From positions 1 to 64,000 of the forward strand of contig NZ_FZOF01000006.1 in NCBI RefSeq assembly GCF_900188405.1: DNA of 64,000 bases, given 5' to 3'. Under the pieces are notes generated by a model that did not search any database, was not told where the DNA came from, and saw only the letters and a list, made by a program, of their open reading frames with translations. The translations under genes and the position numbers were made by a program. This document shows, in pieces, positions 16,825-24,926 of this stretch (the stretch's first letter is position 1; each line of letters begins with the position of its first letter). The DNA is from Actinacidiphila glaucinigra (GTDB taxonomy: Bacteria; Actinomycetota; Actinomycetes; Streptomycetales; Streptomycetaceae).

Positions 16825-17651
16825 GCGACAAGGTCATGACCGCGGACGAGGTGGCCGCCGGGCTCCGCTCCGGAATGACGGTCGGCATCGGCGGCTGGGG
16901 CTCGCGCCGCAAGCCGATGGCCCTGGTGAAGGCCGTCCTGCGGTCCGGCGTCACGGACCTGACCGTCGTGTCCTTCGGGGGCCCGGACGTCGGCCTGCTG
17001 GCCGCGGCGGGCCGGATCCGCAGGCTGGTCACCGCCTTCGTCACCCTGGACTCGATCCCCCTCGAACCGCACTTCCGCGCCGCCCGGCAGCACGGCGGCC
17101 TCGAACTCACCGAGCTGGACGAGGCCATGATGATGTGGGGCCTGACGGCGGCCGCGCACCGGCTGCCCTTCCTGCCGGTGCGCGCCGGCCTCGGCTCCGA
17201 CGTGATGCGGGTCAACCCCTGGCTGCGGACGGTCGTCTCACCGTACGGCGACGGGGAGGAGCTGCTCGCCGTTCCCGCGCTGCGCCTGGACGCCGCCCTG
17301 GTGCACCTCAACCGCGCCGACGCCCGCGGCAACGGCCAGTACCTGGGCCCTGACCCGTACTTCGACGACCTGTTCTGCGAGGCGGCGGACGCCGCCTATG
17401 TGTCGTGCGAACGCGTCGTCGACACCGCCGACCTCCTCAAGGCGGCCGGTCCGCAGTCGCTCCTGGTCAAGCGACAGTTCGTCACCGGGGTGGTCGAAGC
17501 CCCGCACGGCGCGCACTTCACCTCCTGCGTCCCGGACTACGACCGCGACGAGGCCTTCCAGCGGGAGTACGCCCGGGCCGCCGCCGATCCCGGGACCTGG
17601 GCGGCCTTCGCCGAACGCCTGGTGTCCGGCGCGGGAAGGGAGCGGCCGTGA
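16821..17651 (+). CDS. ipdA: IpdA, alpha subunit of the cholesterol ring-opening CoA hydrolase
   Basis: The 276-residue protein begins MSDKVMTADEVAAGLRSGMT and carries GIGGWGSRRKPMALVKAV, the start of a class I CoA-transferase alpha-subunit fold. IpdAB has this fold but works as a hydrolase that opens the last steroid ring (ring C) of COCHEA-CoA. Other recognisable pieces are ELDEAMMMWGLTAAAHRLPF and GLGSDVMRVNPW. The gene overlaps echA20 upstream and ipdB downstream (GTGA), which fits equal synthesis of a heteromeric enzyme. A generic CoA transferase is unlikely given the operon. Confidence 0.87.
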   Translation: MSDKVMTADEVAAGLRSGMTVGIGGWGSRRKPMALVKAVLRSGVTDLTVVSFGGPDVGLLAAAGRIRRLVTAFVTLDSIPLEPHFRAARQHGGLELTELDEAMMMWGLTAAAHRLPFLPVRAGLGSDVMRVNPWLRTVVSPYGDGEELLAVPALRLDAALVHLNRADARGNGQYLGPDPYFDDLFCEAADAAYVSCERVVDTADLLKAAGPQSLLVKRQFVTGVVEAPHGAHFTSCVPDYDRDEAFQREYARAAADPGTWAAFAERLVSGAGRERP

Positions 17652-18379
17652 ACCCCACCCGCGCCGAATACGCCGTCGTGGCCTGCGCCGAGACGTGGCG
17701 GGGCGACGGCGAGGTCCTGGCCGCCCCCATGGGGCTGATCCCCTCCTTGGGCGCGCGCCTGGCCCGGCTGACCTTCGCACCGGATCTGCTGCTCACCGAC
17801 GGCGAGGCCCTCCTCCTGGACGCGGCGGGCGAGGTGGAGGGCTGGTTGCCCTACCGGCAGCACCTGGCGCTGGTCACCGGCGGACGGCGGCACGTGATGA
17901 TGGGCGCGAGCCAGCTCGACCGGTACGGCAACCAGAACATCTCGTGCATCGGCGACTGGCACCGCCCGACCCGGCAGCTGCTGGGGGTACGGGGCGCGCC
18001 CGTGAACACGCTCAACAACCCCACCAGCTACTGGGTGCCGCGGCACTCGCCCCGGGTCTTCGTCGAACGCGTCGACATGGTGTGCGGCGTCGGCCACGAC
18101 AGGGCGGCCGCCGCGGGCCCGTCCGCCACGCGGTTCCACGACGTCCGCCGGGTCGTCAGCGACCTCGGCGTCTTCGACTTCGAGACCGCCGACCGCACCA
18201 TGCGCGTGCGTTCCCTGCACCCCGGGGTGAGCCCGGCCGCCCTCCAGGAGGCCACCGGCTTCCCGCTGCCGGCCCCCGCGGACCCTCCGCGCACCCGCGA
18301 GCCCGGTGCGGCGGAGCTGCGGCTGATCCGGACCGTCCTCGACCCGGAGGGGCTGCGCGAGCGGGAGGTGCGGGCCTGA
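17648..18379 (+). CDS. ipdB: IpdB, beta subunit of the cholesterol ring-opening CoA hydrolase
   Basis: The 243-residue product starts VNPTRAEYAVVACAETWRGD and has the CoA-transferase beta-subunit fold, with MMGASQLDRYGNQNISCIGD and VRGAPVNTLNNPTSYWVP as landmarks. It pairs with IpdA in hydrolysis of the ring C thioester. The GTG at 17,648 overlaps the ipdA stop, and GGGAGCGG upstream serves as ribosome-binding site. Its stop overlaps the ipdC start by one base (TGATG). Such tight spacing argues that all four proteins are made together. Confidence 0.87.
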   Translation: MNPTRAEYAVVACAETWRGDGEVLAAPMGLIPSLGARLARLTFAPDLLLTDGEALLLDAAGEVEGWLPYRQHLALVTGGRRHVMMGASQLDRYGNQNISCIGDWHRPTRQLLGVRGAPVNTLNNPTSYWVPRHSPRVFVERVDMVCGVGHDRAAAAGPSATRFHDVRRVVSDLGVFDFETADRTMRVRSLHPGVSPAALQEATGFPLPAPADPPRTREPGAAELRLIRTVLDPEGLREREVRA

Positions 18380-19440
18380 TGGAGACCGCGCTGACCCGGC
18401 TCGCCGGGGTCCGGCACCCCCTGGTGCAGACCGGCATGGGCTGGGTCGCCGGGCCCCGCCTGGTGTCGGCGACGGCGAACGCCGGCGCGCTCGGCATCCT
18501 CGCCTCGGCCACCATGAGCCCCAAGCGGCTGCGCGAAGCCGTACGGGAGGTGCGGGAGCGCACCCAGGGGGCGCCTTTCGGGGTCAACCTGCGGGCGGAC
18601 GCCGGCGACGCCGCCGAAAGGGTGCGGGTCATCGTCGAGGAGGACGTCCGCGTCGCCTCCTTCGCGCTGGCCCCCTCCCGTGAGCTCATCGCCCGCCTCA
18701 AGGACGCGGGAGTCGTGGTCATCCCGTCGGTCGGGGCGCGGCGGCACGCCGAGAAGGTCGCCGCCTGGGGTGCGGACGCCGTGATGGTGCAGGGCGGCGA
18801 GGGCGGCGGCCACACCGGGAACGTCGCCACCACGGTGCTGCTGCCGCAGGTCGTGGACGCCGTCGGCATCCCCGTGATCGCGGCGGGCGGCTTCTTCGAC
18901 GGCCGCGGTCTGGCGGCCGCCCTGGCGTACGGCGCGGCGGGCGTCGGCATGGGCACCCGCTTCCTGCTCACCTCCGACAGCCCGGTGCCCGACGCGGTCA
19001 AGGCCCGCTACCTGGCCGCCTCGGTGCGGGACGTCGTCGTCACCGACCGCGTCGACGGCCTGCCGCACCGCATGCTCCGCACCGACCTGGTGGCCGCCCT
19101 GGAGCGCTCGGGGAGGGCGGCCGCACTGCTGCGCGCGCTGCGGCACGCGGCGGCCTTCCGCCGCGTCTCGGGGATGAGCCCGCGCGCCATGGTGCGCGAC
19201 GGCCTGGCGATGCGGCACGGCAGGAAGCTGACCTGGAGTCAGACCCTGCTCGCCGCCAGTACGCCGATGATGCTGAAGTCCGCCATGGTCGACGGGCACC
19301 CGGACCTGGGGGTGATGGCCGCCGGGCAGGTCGCGGGCGTGATCGGCGACCTGCCCTCGTGCGCCGAGCTCGTCGCACGCGTCATGGCGGACGCCGAACA
19401 CGCCCTCGCCCGGCTCGCCGGGCTCGCCACGCCCGCTTGA
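18379..19440 (+). CDS. ipdC: IpdC, FMN-dependent nitronate monooxygenase-like enzyme of steroid breakdown
   Basis: The 353-residue protein starts METALTRLAGVRHPLVQTGM and is a TIM-barrel flavoprotein of the nitronate monooxygenase/2-nitropropane dioxygenase type. FMN-binding parts are visible as VMVQGGEGGGHTG and VIAAGGFFDGRGLAAALAYG, then GVGMGTRFLLT. In the KstR2 regulon IpdC is a flavin-dependent oxidoreductase acting on 5-hydroxy-HIC-CoA-type intermediates before ring opening. The exact reaction is known from mycobacterial and Rhodococcus work, not from this sequence. It ends the echA20-ipdABC operon and is followed by a terminator hairpin. Confidence 0.85.
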   Translation: METALTRLAGVRHPLVQTGMGWVAGPRLVSATANAGALGILASATMSPKRLREAVREVRERTQGAPFGVNLRADAGDAAERVRVIVEEDVRVASFALAPSRELIARLKDAGVVVIPSVGARRHAEKVAAWGADAVMVQGGEGGGHTGNVATTVLLPQVVDAVGIPVIAAGGFFDGRGLAAALAYGAAGVGMGTRFLLTSDSPVPDAVKARYLAASVRDVVVTDRVDGLPHRMLRTDLVAALERSGRAAALLRALRHAAAFRRVSGMSPRAMVRDGLAMRHGRKLTWSQTLLAASTPMMLKSAMVDGHPDLGVMAAGQVAGVIGDLPSCAELVARVMADAEHALARLAGLATPA

Positions 19441-19458
19441 GGGCCCGTGACGGGCCCT
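19440..19458 (+). terminator. Terminator hairpin after ipdC
   Basis: AGGGCCCG and CGGGCCCT form an eight-base stem with a three-base loop that begins at the last base of the ipdC stop codon. It marks the right end of the steroid cluster. Confidence 0.5.
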
Positions 19459-19815
19459 GCCGCGGTCGCCCGGCCGCGGAGGCGGAAGCTCTCTGCCCGC
19501 GGCCGGCCACGGCCCCGGCGGATGGGCCCCGTGCCCCTTCCGACCGCCGACCGCAGCCGTCGCGGGAGCGGCAATGCGTCGCCGAGCGGGTGGAGCCGTT
19601 CCCGGAGACGAGCGCCGCCGACACCGAGGCGGCCCTCTGCGACGGGCATGCCGCCCCTCACGGCCGAGTGGAGGCGCCCCGCTGACCGTCGTCCCCGGCG
19701 ACGGCGCCACCCGGGCGAACGGGCCCCGGCGAGGCTCACCCCACCGGTCGAGCCGCCCCCGGGGAGCGGCGCGCCGCCTTGATCACGTGCGTCACGGCTG
19801 TTGCCATGACGCACT
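19459..19815. other. Intergenic region, nothing recognised
   Basis: About 357 bases of GC-rich DNA between ipdC and the membrane glycosyltransferase-like gene. Frames on either strand give low-complexity arginine-rich translations. It marks the border between the catabolic cluster and the conserved core-like block. The promoter of the next gene must lie at its right end, near 19,770-19,810. Confidence 0.4.
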
Positions 19816-21333
19816 ATGGCGACGACGCATGAGCTGACGTCACCGGATGCCCGGCCCCGCGCGCGCCACGCCGCACCGCCGCGCAGCCGCCCGCACTCCG
19901 AGATCCGACTGCTCGCCTGTCTGGCGGCACTCTTCACCGTGGTCCAGCTCCTCCTGGTCGTCGCGCCCGGCATGGGCCTCGGCTGGGACGAGTCGGTCTA
20001 CGTCAGCCAGGTCTCCCCGGACATCCCCTCGGCCTTCTTCAGCGCGCCCCGCTCCCGGGGCGTACCGGCACTCGTGGCCCCTCTGGCGCTGCTGACCGCG
20101 TCGACCCTCGCGCTCCGCGTCTATCTGGCGGTCCTGTCGGGCGCGGCGCTCTTCCTGGCGCTGTGGCTGTGGCGGCCGCTGCTCGGCACGCGGGTGGTGG
20201 CGCTGGGCGGGCTGCTCTTCTCCGGGCTGTGGGTGACCCTGCTGTACGGCCCCCAGGCGATGCCCAACCTCTGGGTCGCGCTGGTGGCCCTGATCGCGGT
20301 GGGCTGCTACCTGCGCGCGGCGGCGCCGGGCCACACCGGCCGGGCCGCGCTCGCCGGCCTGGGAGCGGCGTTCGCCGCGCTGACCCTGCTGCGGCCGCAC
20401 GACGCCGCGTGGCTGGCCCTGCCACTGGGCGTCGCCGCGCTCTTCCTGCGCGGCCGGCGCCGCCTGGCGCTGCTCGCGGTCATCGCCGCCGGGGTGCTGC
20501 TGGGCGGCGCCCAGTGGGTCGTCGAGGCGTTCACCGCCTACGGCGGCATCCTCGCCCGGATGGACCGCGCGAACGCCATCGAGGGCGGTCTCGGCTGGCA
20601 CCTGGCCTTCGCCGACCAGCTCAGCACCCTGGATGCCTCCCACACGCTGTGCCGCCCCTGCGACGCCGTCTGGCAGCACAAGGGTGACGCCGTGTGGTGG
20701 TTCGCCCTGCCAGCCCTGGTGGCGGCCGGGGTCGCCCTCGCGCCGCGGCGCGAGGGGCAGGCGCCGGGTGCGCGGTTCCTGCCCGCCGCGTGCGGCCTGT
20801 CCCTTGCGCTGCCCTATCTGGTGCTCATCGACTACGCCGCGCCGCGCTTCCTGCTCCCGGCGTACGCCCTGCTCGCCCTGCCCGCCGCCCAGTGCCTCCT
20901 CCTGCTGCCCGGACGGGTGCGACCGGCGCTGCGGCCGGCCGTCGCCGGCGCCGTGGTCGCCGTCGTGCTCGCGCAGCTCGTCACCCAGCAGATCGTGCTC
21001 CACCGCGCGGTGCGCAGCTCGACCATCGGCAACGGCGACTACGCCCGCATGGCCGCCGAGCTGACCCGGCTCGGGGTGCGCCCGCCGTGCCTGGTCACCG
21101 GGCCGATGGCGACGCCCGTCGGATACCAGGCGCGCTGCGCCTCCGGCCAGACCGCTGGGCACAACGAGAACCTGACCCCGGACGGCGTCCTGCGGCTCGC
21201 ACGCACGCAGCCCGTCGCCGTCCTGACCCCGCCGAACGGGCAGCCGCCCGCGTACGCGCGTGACTGGCCCTCCCGGCCGCTGCCGAACCTGCGCTACCAC
21301 CCGGGCTACCGCGTCCACCTCTCCCCCAGGTGA
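19816..21333 (+). CDS. Polytopic membrane protein, GT-C/ArnT-like glycosyltransferase family
   Basis: The 505-residue protein has about nine to ten hydrophobic segments from residue 30 on (for example ACLAALFTVVQLLLVVAP). The first outer loop contains GLGWDESVYVSQV, the acidic motif seen in GT-C fold lipid-dependent glycosyltransferases such as the GT39/ArnT group. Later landmarks are LLRPHDAAWLALPLGVAALF and YLVLIDYAAPRFLLPAYALL. Such enzymes use polyprenyl-phosphate sugars outside the membrane. The substrate is unknown. No ribosome-binding site is seen before the ATG, so the message may be leaderless. Confidence 0.75.
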   Translation: MATTHELTSPDARPRARHAAPPRSRPHSEIRLLACLAALFTVVQLLLVVAPGMGLGWDESVYVSQVSPDIPSAFFSAPRSRGVPALVAPLALLTASTLALRVYLAVLSGAALFLALWLWRPLLGTRVVALGGLLFSGLWVTLLYGPQAMPNLWVALVALIAVGCYLRAAAPGHTGRAALAGLGAAFAALTLLRPHDAAWLALPLGVAALFLRGRRRLALLAVIAAGVLLGGAQWVVEAFTAYGGILARMDRANAIEGGLGWHLAFADQLSTLDASHTLCRPCDAVWQHKGDAVWWFALPALVAAGVALAPRREGQAPGARFLPAACGLSLALPYLVLIDYAAPRFLLPAYALLALPAAQCLLLLPGRVRPALRPAVAGAVVAVVLAQLVTQQIVLHRAVRSSTIGNGDYARMAAELTRLGVRPPCLVTGPMATPVGYQARCASGQTAGHNENLTPDGVLRLARTQPVAVLTPPNGQPPAYARDWPSRPLPNLRYHPGYRVHLSPR

Positions 21334-21349
21334 CGGCCACAATGGACGG

Positions 21350-22240
21350 GTGATCCCGGACGTCCGCCTGCCCTCCCCGCTGGTCGAGCTGCTCGACGAC
21401 GAGCGCCTGGCCGGGCGCGGCGTACGGATGTTCGTCAAGCGGGACGACCAGATCCACCCCGACCTGCCCGGCAACAAGTGGCGCAAGCTCCACCTGAATC
21501 TGCGGGCCGCCCTCGACGGCGGCCACGGCCGTCTGCTGACGTTCGGCGGCGCCTACTCCAACCACCTGCGGGCCACCGCCGCCGCGGGCCGGCTGCTCGG
21601 CATCGCGACCACGGGTGTCGTCCGCGGCGACGAGCTGGCCGGGCGCCCGCTCAACCCCTCCCTGGCGCGGGCCGCCGCCGACGGCATGCGGCTGCACTTC
21701 GTCGACCGGGCCACCTACCGCCGCAAGGGCGAGCCCGAGGTCCTCGCATCCCTCCTGGACCTCCTGGGCCCCGCCTACGTCGTCCCCGAGGGCGGCAGCA
21801 ACGCGCTCGCCGCACGGGGGTGCGCGGCCCTCGGCGAGGAGCTGCGCGGCACGGCGGACGTCGTGGGCGTGGCCTGCGGGACGGGCGGCACCCTGGCGGG
21901 CCTGGCGGCCGGGCTCGGTCCGGGGCAGCGGGCCATCGGGTTCCCGGTGCTCAAGGGCGGCGGATTCCTGGCCGCGGAGATACGCCGGCTCCAGGAGGAG
22001 GCCTTCGGCGGCCCGCGCGGGAACTGGCTGCTGGACGACCGCTTCCACCACGGCGGCTACGCCCGCGTCTCACCCGAGCTGCGGGCGTTCGCGGAGGACT
22101 TCGGCGGGCGCCACGGCTTCGTCCCGGACTCCGTCTACGTCGCGAAGATGCTCCACGGCCTGTTCTCACTGGCCCAGGAGGGCGCCTTCGCACCCGGGAC
22201 GACGGTCGCGGCCGTCGTGACCGGACGGCCGACCGGTTAG
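21350..22240 (+). CDS. PLP-dependent ACC deaminase / D-cysteine desulfhydrase family enzyme
   Basis: The 296-residue enzyme begins VIPDVRLPSPLVELL and includes FVKRDDQIHPDLPGNKWRKL, where the lysine of GNKWRKL should bind pyridoxal phosphate. LLTFGGAYSNHLRATAAAG and VACGTGGTLAGLAAGL are the substrate- and phosphate-binding loops. The family splits 1-aminocyclopropane-1-carboxylate or D-cysteine; the sequence does not decide between them. GTG 21,350 is placed by the -10-like CACAAT six bases before it and the lack of a ribosome-binding site, which suggests a leaderless message. Confidence 0.83.
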   Translation: MIPDVRLPSPLVELLDDERLAGRGVRMFVKRDDQIHPDLPGNKWRKLHLNLRAALDGGHGRLLTFGGAYSNHLRATAAAGRLLGIATTGVVRGDELAGRPLNPSLARAAADGMRLHFVDRATYRRKGEPEVLASLLDLLGPAYVVPEGGSNALAARGCAALGEELRGTADVVGVACGTGGTLAGLAAGLGPGQRAIGFPVLKGGGFLAAEIRRLQEEAFGGPRGNWLLDDRFHHGGYARVSPELRAFAEDFGGRHGFVPDSVYVAKMLHGLFSLAQEGAFAPGTTVAAVVTGRPTG

Positions 22241-22250
22241 CCTTGCTGGC

Positions 22251-22760
22251 ATGATCCGAGCCGCGACCCCCGGCGACGTCCCGGAGATCCACGCGATGGT
22301 CCGCGAACTCGCGGACTACGAGCGGGAGCCGGACAGTGCGCGCGCCACCACGCAACAGTTCCACGACGCGCTCTTCGGCCCGGATCCGGCCGTCTTCGCG
22401 CTCATCGCCGAGGACGACACCCTCGGCGCGCCCGTGGGCTTCGCGCTGTGGTTCAGGAACTTCTCCACCTGGACCGGGACCCACGGCGTCTACCTGGAGG
22501 ACCTGTACGTGCGTCCCCATGCGCGCGGCGGCGGCCACGGCAAGGCCCTGCTCGCCGGACTCGCCGCCATATGTGTCGAGCGGGGCTACGAACGTTTCGA
22601 ATGGTCCGTGCTGGACTGGAACGAGCCGTCCCTCGCCTTCTACCGTGCGATGGGCGCCCGTCCCCAGGACGAATGGACGGTACAACGACTGACCGGCGAA
22701 CCCCTTCGTGCCCTCGCTGAGCAGGCACGCGTCAACAAAGCGACATCTCTTTCGAATTGA
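22251..22760 (+). CDS. GNAT-family N-acetyltransferase (spermidine/spermine acetyltransferase-like)
   Basis: The 169-residue protein starts MIRAATPGDVPEIHAMVREL. YLEDLYVRPHARGGGHGKAL is the acetyl-CoA-binding motif A, and VLDWNEPSLAFYRAMGA is motif B. The strong ELADYEREPD and LEDLYVRP phrases resemble diamine acetyltransferases (SAT1 type), so small polyamines or thialysine are possible substrates. TAGCCT lies seven bases before the ATG and no ribosome-binding site is present, which points to a leaderless message. It lies ten bases after the PLP enzyme gene. Confidence 0.85.
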   Translation: MIRAATPGDVPEIHAMVRELADYEREPDSARATTQQFHDALFGPDPAVFALIAEDDTLGAPVGFALWFRNFSTWTGTHGVYLEDLYVRPHARGGGHGKALLAGLAAICVERGYERFEWSVLDWNEPSLAFYRAMGARPQDEWTVQRLTGEPLRALAEQARVNKATSLSN

Positions 22761-22953
22761 GTCCGCAGACCACTAGGCACGTTGCGTGCTCATGCGCCTA
22801 CTATGGGTGACAGTCGTGGGGTGCCGGGTCAGGGCTCATTCACGGCGGCGACCGTGCTCCGTCCGGGCGACACCGGGGTACGGATCGCGATAGCGTCGCT
22901 GGCGAACCGAACCAGATCAGTGCAATGCCGATGAGGGCAGTGCGTGTGCCACC

Positions 22954-23379
22954 TTGGAGGTGAGGGTGTCCCAGATCGCAGGCGAGCCCGGGTCGAAGGA
23001 CTTCGTCGAGGTCCGGCTGCCCGCGGCAGGGGCCTACCTGTCGGTGCTGCGTACGGCGACGGCAGGTCTCGCGGCCCGTTTGGACTTCACCCTCGACGAG
23101 ATCGAAGACCTGCGCATCGCCGTGGACGAGGCGTGCGCCATCCTGCTGCAGCAGGCCGTCCCGGGATCCGTGCTGAGCTGCGTCTTCCGCCTGGTCGGGG
23201 ACGCCCTGTGGGTGACTGTGTCGGCACCCACGACCGACGGCCGCGCCCCGGAGCGCGACACCTTCGCCTGGACGGTGCTGTCCGCGCTGGCCGGCGAGGT
23301 GGAGTCCAGCGTGGCCGACGACAAGACCGTGAGCATCGCCCTGCACAAGAAGCGCGGTGCCGGACCGGGACAGCTGTAA
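22954..23379 (+). CDS. Anti-sigma factor of SigH (RsbW-type kinase, UshX/PrsH-like)
   Basis: The 141-residue protein is an RsbW/SpoIIAB-like ATPase: VEVRLPAAGAYLSVLRTATA, DEIEDLRIAVDEACAILL (N box with the conserved glutamate and aspartate) and AWTVLSALAGEVESS. It would bind and silence the sigma factor encoded 13 bases downstream. In S. coelicolor the gene in front of sigH (ushX, also prsH) has this function. The ATG at 22,954 follows CCTTGGAGG; the in-frame GTG four codons later is an alternative. The pair should be one transcript. No antagonist gene is in sight. Confidence 0.85.
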   Translation: MEVRVSQIAGEPGSKDFVEVRLPAAGAYLSVLRTATAGLAARLDFTLDEIEDLRIAVDEACAILLQQAVPGSVLSCVFRLVGDALWVTVSAPTTDGRAPERDTFAWTVLSALAGEVESSVADDKTVSIALHKKRGAGPGQL

Positions 23380-23392
23380 CGGGGGAATCGCC

Positions 23393-24382
23393 GTGAACGA
23401 TCTGGAAGGCAGCACCCCGGGGGTGCGGGGTCGCCCCGTACCCGCTCCCGCGGCGCGGCGTCACGAGGCGCGGCCGCATCCCGGTACCGGGCCCGTGGCC
23501 GGCCTCGGGAGCAGTGAAGCGGCCGGGCAGGCGGATCAGGCGGATCAGGCGGATCGCATGGCGCAGGAGCAGCAGGAGCAGCACCACGAGCAGGAGCAGG
23601 ACCACGAGCAGCACGGGCACCACGCGGCCCACGACCGGGCCGGGGCCCGGGCGCTGTTCGTGGAACTCAGCAAGCTCCCGCCGGGGTCCCCGGAGCGCGC
23701 CGAGCTGCGCAACCGGCTGGTCCGGATGCACCTGCCGCTGGTCGAGCACCTCGCCCGCCGGTTCCGCAACCGGGGCGAGCCGCTCGACGACCTGACCCAG
23801 GTCGCCACGATCGGGCTGATCAAGTCCGTGGACCGCTTCGACGTGGACCGCGGGGTGGAGTTCTCCACCTACGCCACCCCGACCGTCGTCGGCGAGATCA
23901 AGCGGCACTTCCGCGACAAGGGCTGGGCGGTGCGCGTCCCGCGCCGTCTGCAGGAGCTGCGGCTCGCCCTGACGACGGCGACCGGCGAGCTCTCGCAGCA
24001 GCACGGGCGCGCCCCGACGGTGCACGAGCTGGCCGAACACCTGAAGATCACGGAGGAGGAGGTCCTGGAGGGCCTCGAATCCGCCAACGCGTACAGCACG
24101 CTGTCCCTGGACGTGCCCGACACCGACGACGAGTCGCCGGCCGTCGCCGACACCCTCGGCGCCGAGGACGACGCGCTGGAGGGCGTGGAGTACCGGGAGT
24201 CGCTCAAGCCGCTGCTGGAGCAGCTGCCGCCGCGCGAGAAGAAGATCCTGCTGCTGCGCTTCTTCGGGAACATGACCCAGTCGCAGATCGCCCAGGAGGT
24301 CGGCATCTCCCAGATGCACGTCTCCCGGCTGCTGGCCCGCACGCTCGCCCAGCTGCGCGACAAGCTCCTGGTCGAGGAGTGA
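23393..24382 (+). CDS. sigH: SigB/SigF-family stress sigma factor SigH
   Basis: The 329-residue protein has an N-terminal tail of about 90 residues with a QADQADQAD repeat and glutamine/glutamate/histidine-rich stretches (MAQEQQEQHHEQEQ), then sigma regions 2 (FRNRGEPLDDLTQVATIGL), 3 and 4 (LLLRFFGNMTQSQIAQEVGI). This is the SigB/F/G type. The GTG at 23,393 follows GGGGGA; a second candidate start, ATG 23,558, would remove 55 residues. In S. coelicolor SigH also exists in several sizes from different starts and processing. The upstream anti-sigma gene and the downstream DGK-wblE order support the name. Confidence 0.85.
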   Translation: MNDLEGSTPGVRGRPVPAPAARRHEARPHPGTGPVAGLGSSEAAGQADQADQADRMAQEQQEQHHEQEQDHEQHGHHAAHDRAGARALFVELSKLPPGSPERAELRNRLVRMHLPLVEHLARRFRNRGEPLDDLTQVATIGLIKSVDRFDVDRGVEFSTYATPTVVGEIKRHFRDKGWAVRVPRRLQELRLALTTATGELSQQHGRAPTVHELAEHLKITEEEVLEGLESANAYSTLSLDVPDTDDESPAVADTLGAEDDALEGVEYRESLKPLLEQLPPREKKILLLRFFGNMTQSQIAQEVGISQMHVSRLLARTLAQLRDKLLVEE

Positions 24383-24404
24383 CGACCGGCAAGGGCAGGT
24401 GACG

Positions 24405-24424
24405 GCGGCGCCCCCGGGCGCCGC
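24405..24424. terminator. Bidirectional terminator between sigH and the membrane protein gene
   Basis: GCGGCGCCC and GGGCGCCGC form a tight hairpin between the convergent stop codons at 24,382 and 24,428. Confidence 0.5.
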
Positions 24425-24427
24425 GGT

Positions 24428-24853
24428 TCACTGCTCGGCCGTGCTGCGCCCGATCCCGAGGGCGTCGGTGGCCGCGGGGTGGACGAGGAGCACCAGTTCG
24501 GCGACGGCGGCCACACCCAGGACGCCACCCGCGGCGATCATGACGCCGCCCGCCTGCACCATGGTCCAGGCGACGGGGAGCGCGACGAGCTGGATGATCA
24601 GCGCGGGGCCGCGGCTCCAGCGGCGCGCGTGCCACAGACCGTAGGCGGCCGCCAGCGGCATGGCCGCCAGGGCGAGGACGGTCACGCCCCCGGCCTCCGC
24701 CTGGCGCGGGCTGTCGGGGTCGCCGAGGAGCCCCACGGCCAGCATCGCGATCCCCCAGGCCGCCAGGGCGGCGCCTTCCAGTGCCGCGACCGCGGCGGCC
24801 GCCGCGAGGCGGCGCGTACGGCCCGGCCGCGCGGGCTTGTCGTTGCCACTCAC
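24428..24853 (-). CDS. Small integral membrane protein
   Basis: The 141-residue protein has four hydrophobic stretches: AAAAAVAALEGAALAAWGIA, VTVLALAAMPLAAAYGLW, ALIIQLVALPVAWTMVQAGG and GVLGVAAVAELVLLVHPAA. No catalytic motif is visible and the function is unknown. The GTG at 24,853 begins VSGNDKPARPGRTRR, a positively charged N-terminus that should stay inside; upstream extension would add a proline-rich stretch without support. It sits between sigH and the DGK-family gene. Confidence 0.72.
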   Translation of the reverse strand: MSGNDKPARPGRTRRLAAAAAVAALEGAALAAWGIAMLAVGLLGDPDSPRQAEAGGVTVLALAAMPLAAAYGLWHARRWSRGPALIIQLVALPVAWTMVQAGGVMIAAGGVLGVAAVAELVLLVHPAATDALGIGRSTAEQ

Positions 24854-24926
24854 CCCAGCAGGGTAGCCGCCGCCTCCGGGCCACCAGGGGTGCGGCCCGG
24901 TACCGTCCGGTAGGTACGCTGGCGGG

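Noticed and set aside
9083..19440. Reading the cluster as ordinary fatty acid beta-oxidation
   Set aside because: No acyl-CoA synthetase or classical FadB is present, while the IpdA, IpdB, IpdC, EchA20 and KstR2-type proteins in this order are specific to steroid ring C/D breakdown.
23521..23560. The tandem 9-base repeat in sigH as a CRISPR or minisatellite element
   Set aside because: Only three in-frame units without spacers; it simply encodes QADQADQAD.
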